A stretch of 8,133 bases of DNA from Thalassospiraceae bacterium (GCA_030637845.1 DAOWFT010000080.1:1-8133), one strand, 5' to 3'; numbered from the stretch's first letter, positions 1 to 5,319 are shown. Made by a program: numbers and translations. The notes: a model not told the origin generated them from the sequence alone.

Positions 1-408
1 CACGGCGTGCCTTTCCAGCACCCTTTCATCGACCCCTTCAAAACGCCCGCACAGCAATGTTACGCCGGGGCCTTTTGCCAAATCCCGCACCCTTTCTTGG
101 GTTAGCGGTTTTCCGCGGGGTGTCAGGTAAATCAACGGTGTCTTAACCTTTTGATTTTCCTGTGTTTTTCGGATGGCCGCATCAACCACATCGGGACGCA
201 GTACCATTCCGGGGCCGCCGCCCAAGGGGCTATCGTCAACGGTGCGGTGTTTATCGCTTGCAAAGCCGCGAATGTCCACCGATTCTAGCCGCCACAGCCC
301 TTTTTCCAGTGCCGTCCCTGAGAGCGATCCACCCAGAGGCCCGGGGAACATTTCCGGATAAAGGCTCAGAACGGTTGCCTGCCACTGCTTAATTGATGCA
401 CTACTCAC
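1..408 (-). CDS. trmD: tRNA (guanine-N1)-methyltransferase TrmD, N-terminal part (cut by window edge)
   Basis: TrmD methylates N1 of G37, next to the anticodon, in tRNAs reading CNN-type codons, using S-adenosylmethionine; this prevents +1 frameshifting. The 136 codons seen cover the N-terminal half of the SPOUT domain. Visible motifs are the early strand ATVLSLYPEMF (11-21), the family signature SPLGGGPGMV (60-69), YLTPRG (94-99) and CGRFEGVDERV (120-130), which build the knotted SAM site. The C-terminal tRNA-binding part lies beyond position 1. The start is GTG at 408-406, overlapping the rimM stop as GTGA, with AAGGAAG about 8 nt upstream inside rimM. The 4-base overlap implies translational coupling to rimM. 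It is the last visible gene of the ffh-rpsP-rimM-trmD operon; rplS often follows in this order but cannot be seen here. Confidence 0.96.
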   Translation of the reverse strand, partial: MSSASIKQWQATVLSLYPEMFPGPLGGSLSGTALEKGLWRLESVDIRGFASDKHRTVDDSPLGGGPGMVLRPDVVDAAIRKTQENQKVKTPLIYLTPRGKPLTQERVRDLAKGPGVTLLCGRFEGVDERVLERHAV

Positions 409-986
409 GACTGGGCTTCCTTTGTTTCTCCTTCTTGTTCTTGTTCTTCGTCTTCTGGCCTGACCAGCAATCCTTCTGGCGGGATTACCACGATCAGGCC
501 TTTTTCCAAATCTACCTCTGGGACCACATCAAGGGTGAATGGCACCATTTCATTTTTACCTGACGCAAGCACCACTTCCAGAACCGGGCCGGCGCCAAAA
601 TCATCGGCCAATACAACCCGGCCCCATTTTTTTCCATCCACCAGCACCGCATCTAGACCGACAAGCTCTGAGAAATAAAATTCATCTTTCTCTAGCTTTG
701 GCATTTGTTCGCGGCGGACAAACAACTTTAAACCACGAACTTTTTCTGCCGCTGTGCGGTCTTCTACGCCTTCGATGCGTGCCAGCACGCTTTCTTTATG
801 TTTGCCTGTTACCTTTATTTTGTAACAAGCATTACCGGCTTCATCCGTAAGCTCACCATAAGATCCAATATCAGCTGGATTAGCGGTAAAGCTTTTTATC
901 CTGACCTCGCCCTTGAGCCCGCGGGCTGCGCCCACGACACCCACCAAAAGCAGGCTTTCATCAGTTGCCGGGTCAAGCTTGTTCAC
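405..986 (-). CDS. rimM: 16S rRNA processing / 30S maturation factor RimM
   Basis: RimM helps late assembly of the 30S subunit head, binding S19 and acting on 16S rRNA maturation. The 193 residues show the RimM N-terminal barrel, with VGVVGAARGLKGEVRIKSF at 15-33, and a PRC-barrel from about 103 to 176 (EFYFSELVGLDA, then VPFTLDVVPEVD). The tail after 177 is acidic and Glu/Gln-rich (PEDEEQEQEGE) and probably disordered. Length is slightly above the usual 170-180 because of this tail. The start taken is GTG at 986-984, because the first barrel strand begins at residue 13. No clear Shine-Dalgarno sits at the right distance: TAAGG directly abuts the GTG. A strong hairpin and a four-codon ORF (ATG at 999, stop at 988) lie just upstream. 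A weak start next to rpsP agrees with the low RimM output known for the E. coli trmD operon. The stop overlaps trmD. Confidence 0.95.
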   Translation of the reverse strand: MNKLDPATDESLLLVGVVGAARGLKGEVRIKSFTANPADIGSYGELTDEAGNACYKIKVTGKHKESVLARIEGVEDRTAAEKVRGLKLFVRREQMPKLEKDEFYFSELVGLDAVLVDGKKWGRVVLADDFGAGPVLEVVLASGKNEMVPFTLDVVPEVDLEKGLIVVIPPEGLLVRPEDEEQEQEGETKEAQS

Positions 987-999
987 CTTAGTTACGCAT

Positions 1000-1029
1000 A
1001 AAGTCCAAGGGATTAACCCTTAGGACTTT
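1000..1029 (-). promoter_or_regulatory. 12-bp-stem hairpin between rpsP and rimM
   Basis: In the minus-strand transcript, AAAGUCC-U-AAGGG pairs with CCCUU-GGACUUU around a UUAAU loop. That gives 12 pairs with one bulged U. The bulge and the next two bases are the UAA stop of rpsP. The hairpin ends one base before the AUG of a four-codon ORF and 13 nt before the GTG of rimM. No U-tract follows, so it is not an intrinsic terminator in this direction. It could lower rimM initiation, protect the rpsP 3' end, or serve as a processing site. The pairing is read directly from the bases; the role is inferred. Confidence 0.7.
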
Positions 1030-1469
1030 TCCTCAGCTGCTTCTTCGGCTGCAGGCGCTTCTGCTGGAGCTTCTTCGGCTGGGGCTGGGGCTGGGGCTGC
1101 GGCTGCTTCTGCGGCGGCTTCGAGTTTAGCCTTGGCTTTTTCTTCGCGTTCTTTCAGACGTTCAAGGGTGCGTTGCTTTGGCTTGTCCTTCTTGGTCTGG
1201 GTTGGAATGACGCGCGCTTCCATAATGCCGGCACCGGCAAGAAAACGATGAACGCGGTCGGAAGGTTTTGCCCCTTCGCTCAACCAATGCTTGATGCGAT
1301 CCTCAACCAGCGTTACGCGGGCGGCATCGTCTTTGGCTAGCATTGGGTTGTAGGTGCCAACCCGTTCGATGTAGCGGCCATCACGCGGGCTGCGGGTGTC
1401 GGCAACAACGATACGGTAGTAAGGGCGTTTTTTAGCACCACCCCTTGAAAGTCTTATTTTAATCGACAT
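1020..1469 (-). CDS. rpsP: 30S ribosomal protein S16 with long Ala/Pro/Glu-rich C-terminal tail
   Basis: S16 is an early-binding protein of the 30S subunit. Residues 1-85 are the classical fold: MSIKIRLSRGGAKKRPYYRI at the start, VADTRSPRDGRYIERVGTYNP (22-42 region), then the conserved segment SEGAKPSDRVHRFL (64-77). The core is followed by a charged, probably helical stretch (about 93-118, Lys/Glu-rich) and a low-complexity tail of Ala, Pro and Glu (119-149). At 149 residues it is far longer than the roughly 82 of E. coli S16; such tails are common in alphaproteobacterial S16. The ATG at 1469-1467 has AAGGA about 8 nt upstream, so the start is firm. It is second in the operon, 85 bp after ffh and 33 bp before rimM. 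Confidence 0.97.
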   Translation of the reverse strand: MSIKIRLSRGGAKKRPYYRIVVADTRSPRDGRYIERVGTYNPMLAKDDAARVTLVEDRIKHWLSEGAKPSDRVHRFLAGAGIMEARVIPTQTKKDKPKQRTLERLKEREEKAKAKLEAAAEAAAAPAPAPAEEAPAEAPAAEEAAEEKS

Positions 1470-1474
1470 GTTGT

Positions 1475-1528
1475 TTTGTCCTTATTTGTCTATTTGTGTT
1501 TGTCTTAATGTTTGTCTTGGTGTTTGTT
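1475..1528 (-). repeat. Degenerate ACAAA-rich repeats in the rpsP leader
   Basis: The plus strand has TTTGTC or a one-base variant at 1475, 1485, 1493, 1499, 1511 and 1523; the last three copies are spaced 12 bp apart. In the rpsP transcript this reads as repeated RACAAA words with almost no G, ending in the AAGGA ribosome binding site. A run low in G should be unstructured. A role as a landing region for ribosomes or protein S1 is inference. The 85-bp ffh-rpsP gap contains no GC-rich stem and so no evident terminator. Confidence 0.5.
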
Positions 1529-1554
1529 AAAAAAATTGTTCGAATATCTAAAAA

Positions 1555-2928
1555 TTATCTAAACGGGGGCATGGGTGGCGTACCGCCGCCCATCATTCCC
1601 GGCGGAAACATTCCCCCGCCTTTTTTTCCCATTTTTCCTGCCTTTTTCATCATCTTGTTCATCATGTCGAACTGTTTGATGAGGCGGTTTACTTCCTGCA
1701 CCGTGGCCCCGGCCCCGGCGGCAATGCGTTTACGGCGTGAGCCGTTTAAAAGCTTGTGGTTGTTTCGTTCTTTTTTTGTCATCGACAGGATAATCGCCTG
1801 CTGCTTGCCGATGGCGCCGTCGCTTACGTTGGCGTCTTTTATCTGGTTTTTTAATTTGCCCATGCCGGGCATCATGCCCATCAGGCCTTTGAGGTCGCCC
1901 ATCTTGCGCAGCTGACCTAGCTGGTCTGCCATATCGCCAAGGGTGAACGAACCTTTGAGCATTTTTTTCGCTGTTTTTTCGGCGTCTTCTTGTTCGATAA
2001 CCTGTGATGCGCGCTCAACCAGACCGACCACATCGCCCTGACCCAAAATGGAACCGGCAACACGGCGGGCATCAAACACTTCTAGCTGGTCTAGTTTTTC
2101 GCCAACACCAAGGAATTTTATCGGTGCGCCGGTTTCGGCCTTCATCGACAATGCCGCACCGCCGCGGGCATCGCCATCAACCCTAGTTAGAACGATGCCG
2201 CTTATACCGATTTTTTCCTTAAATTCGCGCGCGACGTTGACCGCGTCTTGTCCGGTCATGGCGTCTGTTACCAACAAGGTTTCAGATGGGTTTACGGCCT
2301 TGCTCACATCGGCCACTTCGTCCATCAGTTCCTTGTCAATGTGCAGGCGTCCGGCACTATCAAGGATGACAACATCATAGGCTTCGGTTGCGCCAACTTT
2401 TAATGCACGCTTGGCGATTGCCACCGGGCGTTCACCAAACACGATGGGCAGTGTTGTTATTTCCGTCTGCTCGCCCAATTGCGCCAATTGTTGCTGGGCG
2501 GCCGGGCGGTAAATATCTAATGACGCCATCAAGACTTTTTTCTTGTCGAATTGGGTCAGGCGTTTTGCAATTTTTGCAGATGTGGTGGTTTTACCGGAAC
2601 CCTGCAGACCAACCATCAAAATAACATTTGGTGGATTGCCATGAACCCGAAGGGGTTCTGGCTCGGCGCCCAGCATTTCAACCAGATTGTCATGAACAAT
2701 TTTGATGACCATTTGCCCCGGCGTAACCGAGCGCAACACGTCTTCGCCAAGGGCGGCGGAGCGAACCCGGGCAATAAAATCCTTTACGACGCTCAGCGAC
2801 ACGTCGCCATCAAGCAGCGCAAGGCGAACTTCGCCCAAGGCGGCATCGACGTCGGCTTCGCCCAGGCGGCCACGCTTGGTCAAGCCATCAAGGATACTGC
2901 CTAGTTTTTCGCTCAAATTCGCAAACAT
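1555..2928 (-). CDS. ffh: Signal recognition particle GTPase Ffh (SRP54)
   Basis: Ffh binds 4.5S RNA and hydrophobic signal sequences on nascent chains, and delivers ribosomes to FtsY at the membrane. The 457-residue protein has the N domain (1-95), the G domain with P-loop GLQGSGKTT (107-115), DIYRPAA (138-144), DSAGRL (190-195), TRVDGDARGG (248-257) and GVGEKLDQL (274-282), then the M domain. The RNA-binding helix-turn-helix is visible as NGSRRKRIAAGAGATVQEVN (395-414), followed by the methionine-rich KQFDMMNKMMKKAGKMGKK (418-436) and a Gly/Pro/Met tail. The guanine-specificity motif is TRVD rather than TKLD, and AGAG replaces the commoner GSG-type turn; both look like tolerated variants. 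I chose the ATG at 2928-2926 because Ffh proteins begin MFxxLSEKL; an in-frame extension to TTG at 3036 adds 36 residues with no family likeness. AAGGG lies 12 nt upstream. It is the first gene of its operon. Confidence 0.97.
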   Translation of the reverse strand: MFANLSEKLGSILDGLTKRGRLGEADVDAALGEVRLALLDGDVSLSVVKDFIARVRSAALGEDVLRSVTPGQMVIKIVHDNLVEMLGAEPEPLRVHGNPPNVILMVGLQGSGKTTTSAKIAKRLTQFDKKKVLMASLDIYRPAAQQQLAQLGEQTEITTLPIVFGERPVAIAKRALKVGATEAYDVVILDSAGRLHIDKELMDEVADVSKAVNPSETLLVTDAMTGQDAVNVAREFKEKIGISGIVLTRVDGDARGGAALSMKAETGAPIKFLGVGEKLDQLEVFDARRVAGSILGQGDVVGLVERASQVIEQEDAEKTAKKMLKGSFTLGDMADQLGQLRKMGDLKGLMGMMPGMGKLKNQIKDANVSDGAIGKQQAIILSMTKKERNNHKLLNGSRRKRIAAGAGATVQEVNRLIKQFDMMNKMMKKAGKMGKKGGGMFPPGMMGGGTPPMPPFR

Positions 2929-3056
2929 TGGTTCAAAAAACCCTTGGTTAAAACTCAAATCCAGCCAAACGCCAAACGCGCCAGCGTGCGAAACTCGCAG
3001 ACTGGCGGCACTCCTCAAAGCGCAACAAATGCCCAAGGCTTACTGGAACGGACGGC

Positions 3057-3085
3057 AATCTAGGCGTGGGCGGTGTTTAAGTCAA
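3057..3085 (-). promoter_or_regulatory. Probable sigma70-type promoter of the ffh operon
   Basis: On the minus strand TTGACT (3085-3080) and TAGATT (3062-3057) are separated by 17 bp, matching the housekeeping consensus at 5 of 6 and 4 of 6 positions. Transcription would start near 3049, giving a leader of about 120 nt before the ffh ATG. A second perfect TTGACA (3097-3092) lies 12 bp further upstream and has no good -10 at 17 bp. The two boxes form a direct repeat, GTCAATA on the plus strand at 3081 and 3093. Confidence 0.55.
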
Positions 3086-3146
3086 TACTGGTGTCAATAT
3101 GGGCAAATATTAGAAAAATATGGCTGGATTCGGCATACATTAAGGC

Positions 3147-3174
3147 CTTACAATGTAATATATGCGTGTATATT
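3147..3174 (+). promoter_or_regulatory. Candidate promoter of the first XRE gene
   Basis: CTTACA (3147-3152) and TATATT (3169-3174) are spaced by 16 bp and match the housekeeping consensus at 4 and 5 positions. The predicted start near 3181 would fall inside the 18-bp palindrome at 3174-3191, and the -35 box overlaps the TAAGGCCTTA palindrome. The region is so AT-rich that chance matches are likely, so this is only a suggestion. Confidence 0.3.
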
Positions 3175-3191
3175 TGAATTAATTATATCAA
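3174..3191. promoter_or_regulatory. Imperfect 18-bp palindrome, possible XRE operator
   Basis: TTGAATTAATTATATCAA pairs with its own reverse complement at 7 of 9 symmetric positions, with outer arms TTGA and TCAA. Its position around the predicted transcription start of the downstream XRE gene fits autorepression, which is common in this family. AT-richness weakens the signal. Confidence 0.3.
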
Positions 3192-3203
3192 TAACAATAA
3201 CCC
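3191..3203 (+). repeat. 13-bp word ATAACAATAACCC, repeated at 3869-3881
   Basis: The same 13 bases occur here, 54 bp before the first XRE gene, and at 3869-3881, in the 5' region of the second XRE gene. The flanking bases differ. It may mark a shared binding site or a remnant of duplication of the two genes. The word is not palindromic. Confidence 0.45.
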
Positions 3204-3256
3204 TGTAATATAAGTTTCAATAATTAAGCAAAATAACAGCCCCCCTAAGGACTATA

Positions 3257-3718
3257 ATGAGCAGAAGGCCCCCACGCGAAGAACCCGATCCGGTTGATTC
3301 ACACGTTGGAAAGCGCCTACGCACCCGGCGTGTAGGCATGCGCATCAGCCAGTCCGATGTTGGTAAAAAACTGGGTGTTACCTTTCAACAAATCCAGAAA
3401 TACGAAAACGGCACCAACCGGATTGGCGCCAGCAACCTGTTCCGGCTGGCGGATGCACTGGATGTACCGGTTGCGTATTTTTTTGAAGCCCTGCCCAAAG
3501 GTGTTTCCGCAGGGCTTTCAGAGGATGCCCAGGATGGGTTTAGCCATGGCAAAAGCGAAGGCAAAAAAGCTGAAAAAACCCACGACCCCATGTCGGAGCC
3601 GGAATCCATCAAGCTGGTACACAATTATTTCCGCATAGACAGCCCAGCCGTGCGCCAGCAGGTATTCCAGCTGGTCAAATCAATAGCCGATGACGAAATA
3701 GCCAAGAATAAAAAGTGA
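3257..3718 (+). CDS. XRE-family (Cro/CI-type HTH) transcriptional regulator, PraR/PhrR-like
   Basis: A 153-residue cytoplasmic DNA-binding protein. Residues 17-76 form a five-helix Cro/CI domain starting VGKRLRTRR; the recognition segment is TFQQIQKYENGTNRI (42-56), and PVAYFFEALP (71-80) closes the domain. LGVTFQQ-QKYE-GTNR-GAS is the hallmark of an alphaproteobacterial group that includes rhizobial PraR (quorum-sensing repressor) and PhrR (acid/stress-induced). Residues 85-112 are a polar linker, and 114-147 (PESIKLVHNYFRIDSPAVRQ) resemble the short C-terminal helix pair of that group. The ATG at 3257 has TAAGGA about 6 nt upstream. It stands between the divergent ffh promoter and a second XRE gene. 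The targets cannot be read from sequence; autoregulation through the AT-rich upstream palindromes is plausible. The XRE assignment is firm; the PraR/PhrR subgroup is from recognition of the motif. Confidence 0.9.
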   Translation: MSRRPPREEPDPVDSHVGKRLRTRRVGMRISQSDVGKKLGVTFQQIQKYENGTNRIGASNLFRLADALDVPVAYFFEALPKGVSAGLSEDAQDGFSHGKSEGKKAEKTHDPMSEPESIKLVHNYFRIDSPAVRQQVFQLVKSIADDEIAKNKK

Positions 3719-3819
3719 TTTTTGCTGCTTAAGCGTGCATTTCTATAAAAAACCCAATCAATTTTAAAATTAATACCCAGCTATTCCGGCGGGTAATTTA
3801 TTATTAATGCTATTAATGA

Positions 3820-3847
3820 TTGTGTTTTAAAAAAGAATCCATAGAAT
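3820..3847 (+). promoter_or_regulatory. Candidate promoter of the second XRE gene
   Basis: TTGTGT (3820-3825) and TAGAAT (3842-3847) are 16 bp apart; TAGAAT matches the -10 consensus at 5 of 6 positions. Transcription would begin at about 3854, just past the ATG at 3851. If this promoter is used, the protein must start further in, or the message is leaderless. The preceding 132-bp gap holds no stem with a T-tract, so no terminator for the first XRE gene is evident. It does contain TATTAATG twice (3802-3809 and 3811-3818). Confidence 0.4.
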
Positions 3848-3850
3848 ACA

Positions 3851-4405
3851 ATGATAACCCATAAGAATATAACAATAACCCATAAAAAGTGGGAATACGC
3901 CGTCTTGAGCAAAAAACAAAATAATAGCGATTCAGAGCCAGACCCTGTCCGCGCCAAAGACAAGCTAGCCGCCGCAGGCCCGGCCGAGGCCGTATTCGGC
4001 CCGGCCGAGGCCGTATTCGCAAGGCGGTTACGTGTACTTCGCCGGGTGCTGGATATCAGCGCGTGTGAATTGGACCGCCAGATAGGCCTTGGCCCCGGCA
4101 CAATTGGTCGGCTGGAGCGGGGGAACCAGCGCATTTACGCATCCCACCTTTACCGCGTTGGCGAAATAACCGGCATTGGTATCGATTATTTCTATATGGG
4201 GCTCGGCGACATAATGTCGGAAACCGGCTCGGAAACAGAAAATATAAAAAATGATATTGATTACCTGCTGAACTCACTTGAAGCAGCCAAGGCGGGTGAT
4301 CTCAGGGGTGATGCAAAAATTGTGGCCCGGCTTTTAGCCACAGAATTAACCAAAGAAATGGCCACAGAGTTGGCAGATGAATTGGGCGCAGAAGAAGACG
4401 GATAA
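3851..4405 (+). CDS. Second XRE-family HTH regulator, divergent paralogue of its neighbour (start uncertain)
   Basis: From ATG 3851 the product is 184 residues. Residues 57-118 (ARRLRVLRR to YFYMGL) align without gaps to residues 18-79 of the upstream regulator; I count 19 identities in 62 positions. The recognition segment is GPGTIGRLERGNQRI (81-95) instead of TFQQIQKYENGTNRI, so a different DNA target is expected. Both proteins also share a basic N-terminus leading to EPDPV. The C-terminal half (about 130-184) is acidic and helical, ending TELADELGAEEDG, and I do not recognise it. Start problem: ATG 3851 lacks a ribosome binding site, encodes an odd ITHK...ITHK repeat, and lies upstream of the predicted transcription start. 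TTG 3905, with GTGGGA 10 nt upstream, would give MSKKQNNSDSEPDP, which parallels MSRRPPREEPDP of the neighbour. A 21-bp tandem duplication adds a second GPAEAVF (43-49, 50-56). Confidence 0.85.
   Translation: MITHKNITITHKKWEYAVLSKKQNNSDSEPDPVRAKDKLAAAGPAEAVFGPAEAVFARRLRVLRRVLDISACELDRQIGLGPGTIGRLERGNQRIYASHLYRVGEITGIGIDYFYMGLGDIMSETGSETENIKNDIDYLLNSLEAAKAGDLRGDAKIVARLLATELTKEMATELADELGAEEDG
3854..3885 (+). repeat. Two direct ATAACCCATAA repeats, 21 bp apart
   Basis: The 11-base word ATAACCCATAA is at 3854-3864 and again at 3875-3885. The 21-bp offset is about two helical turns, so both copies face the same side of DNA. They start at the predicted transcription start of the second XRE gene. 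This looks more like an operator than coding sequence, though it can also be read as ITHK twice from ATG 3851. Confidence 0.45.
3977..4019 (+). repeat. Perfect 21-bp tandem duplication inside the second XRE gene
   Basis: Units 3977-3997 and 3998-4018 are identical, and the match runs one base further to 4019. Each unit encodes GPAEAVF in frame. The unit is GC-rich (two GGCCGAGGCC-like blocks then TATTC), unlike the AT-rich flanks. It sits in the linker before the HTH domain, so copy-number change would alter linker length by 7 residues without breaking the frame. No base difference between copies implies a recent event. Confidence 0.85.
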
Positions 4406-4454
4406 GCCAGTTCAAATAGGCGGTGCGACTGGACTTAAAACGTGTTTGGGCTCA

Positions 4455-4460
4455 TATAAT
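4455..4460 (+). promoter_or_regulatory. TATAAT -10 box placed for a leaderless dapF message
   Basis: A perfect TATAAT spans -12 to -7 relative to the dapF ATG at 4467, putting the transcription start at or next to the A of the ATG. No Shine-Dalgarno lies within 15 nt of the start. No good TTGACA-like -35 stands at 17 bp (GACTTA at 4432-4437). This spacing is the known arrangement of leaderless genes, frequent in alphaproteobacteria such as Caulobacter. Confidence 0.5.
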
Positions 4461-4466
4461 GCCCTC

Positions 4467-5312
4467 ATGACAGAACTTGCTTTCATAAAGATGCACGGGC
4501 TCGGCAACGATTTCGTCATCCTTGACCGTCGTGATGGGGGCGATACCCCGCCACCTGCGGCCAGACGCGCCATCGCCGATAGGCGGGGCGGCATCGGTTG
4601 TGACCAATTGATTGTTATGGAACCGGCCAAAGCGGACGTGGCCGATGTGTTCATGCGCATATATAACCCCGACGGATTGGAAGCCGGTGCCTGCGGAAAC
4701 GCGACCAGATGCGTTGCCTCTATTTTGATGGATGAAAATGCAACAGACCACGCGGTAGTCGAAACCATATCGGGGCTGCTTGATAGCGAAAAAGGTGAAG
4801 GCGGGCTTTATACTGTCGATATGGGTCCGGCCCGACTCGATTGGCGTGATATCCCGGTGGCCGAGGCCTGCGATACACTGCACCTTCCATTAAGCGTTGA
4901 TGGGTTGAGCGATCCGGTGGGCGTAAATGTCGGCAATCCCCATGCGGTATTTTTTGTTGATGACGTTGCGGCAATAGACCTCGCCGCCATCGGCCCAAAA
5001 ATAGAAAACCATAAATTTTTTCCTGAACGCACCAACGTAGAAGTGATCGAGATTTTATCGCCCGATCGTATTCGCATGCGGGTATGGGAACGCGCTGCCG
5101 GCATAACCCAAGCCTGCGGAAGCGGTGCCTGCGCCGCATTGGTAGCGGCAGTCCGCCGGGGTTTGAGCGAACGCAGTGCCGATGTGGTGCTTGATGGCGG
5201 AGTTTTAAGAATTGAATGGCTGGCAGATAACAACATCCTTATGACCGGCCCGGTATCCCGCAGCTTTACGGGCGAGCTGGACCCGTTGTTATTGGCTGGC
5301 ACTATTAGGTAG
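4467..5312 (+). CDS. dapF: Diaminopimelate epimerase DapF
   Basis: DapF converts LL- to meso-diaminopimelate, without a cofactor, for lysine and peptidoglycan synthesis in the cytoplasm. The 281 residues form two similar halves. The first begins MTELAFIKMHGLGNDFVILD and carries the catalytic cysteine C76 in NPDGLEAGACGNATRCV (67-83). The second has NVGNPHAV (154-161), ERTNVEV (187-193) and the partner cysteine C217 in ERAAGITQACGSGACA (208-223). Length fits the family (about 274-290). The first motif has GL where many homologues have GS. I chose ATG 4467 because MxxxFxKMHGxGNDF is the family N-terminus; an in-frame ATG at 4377 would overlap the upstream gene and add 30 residues without likeness. 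It appears to have its own promoter, and mtaB follows after 7 bp. Confidence 0.97.
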   Translation: MTELAFIKMHGLGNDFVILDRRDGGDTPPPAARRAIADRRGGIGCDQLIVMEPAKADVADVFMRIYNPDGLEAGACGNATRCVASILMDENATDHAVVETISGLLDSEKGEGGLYTVDMGPARLDWRDIPVAEACDTLHLPLSVDGLSDPVGVNVGNPHAVFFVDDVAAIDLAAIGPKIENHKFFPERTNVEVIEILSPDRIRMRVWERAAGITQACGSGACAALVAAVRRGLSERSADVVLDGGVLRIEWLADNNILMTGPVSRSFTGELDPLLLAGTIR

Positions 5313-5319
5313 TTAAAAA

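Larger units (their letters stand above)
2929..3256. other. 328-bp divergent intergenic region between ffh and the first XRE gene
   Basis: No convincing gene is present. The ffh-proximal part (2929-3060) has composition like the coding DNA and would be a 5' untranslated leader of about 120 nt for ffh. I looked for the 4.5S RNA signature (GGAAGCAGCC-type loop) and did not see it. The distal part (about 3085-3240) is strongly AT-rich. It holds the ffh promoter, a perfect 10-bp palindrome TAAGGCCTTA (3141-3150), an imperfect 18-bp palindrome (3174-3191), and two copies of TGTAATAT at 3154-3161 and 3204-3211, exactly 50 bp apart. Confidence 0.7.

Noticed and set aside
1020..1119. S16 Ala/Pro/Glu tail as a fusion or horizontally acquired segment
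   Set aside because: Such C-terminal tails are normal for alphaproteobacterial S16 and the codon use matches the core.
2929..3036. 36-residue N-terminal extension of Ffh from TTG 3036
   Set aside because: The extension has no Ffh likeness, while the ATG at 2928 gives the family start MFANLSEKLG.
2929..3056. 4.5S SRP RNA gene in the ffh leader
   Set aside because: The conserved GGAAGCAGCC-type loop and the long hairpin are absent on both strands.
3724..3755. Terminator after the first XRE gene (GCTTAAGC palindrome)
   Set aside because: The stem is only four to five pairs with no loop and no T-run follows.
3772..3795. Hairpin TACCC...GGGTA between the XRE genes
   Set aside because: A five-pair stem with a 12-base loop and no T-tract is too weak to call.
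4377..4466. Longer dapF from ATG 4377
   Set aside because: It would overlap the XRE gene by 29 bp and add 30 residues before the standard DapF N-terminus; the TATAAT box lies inside it.
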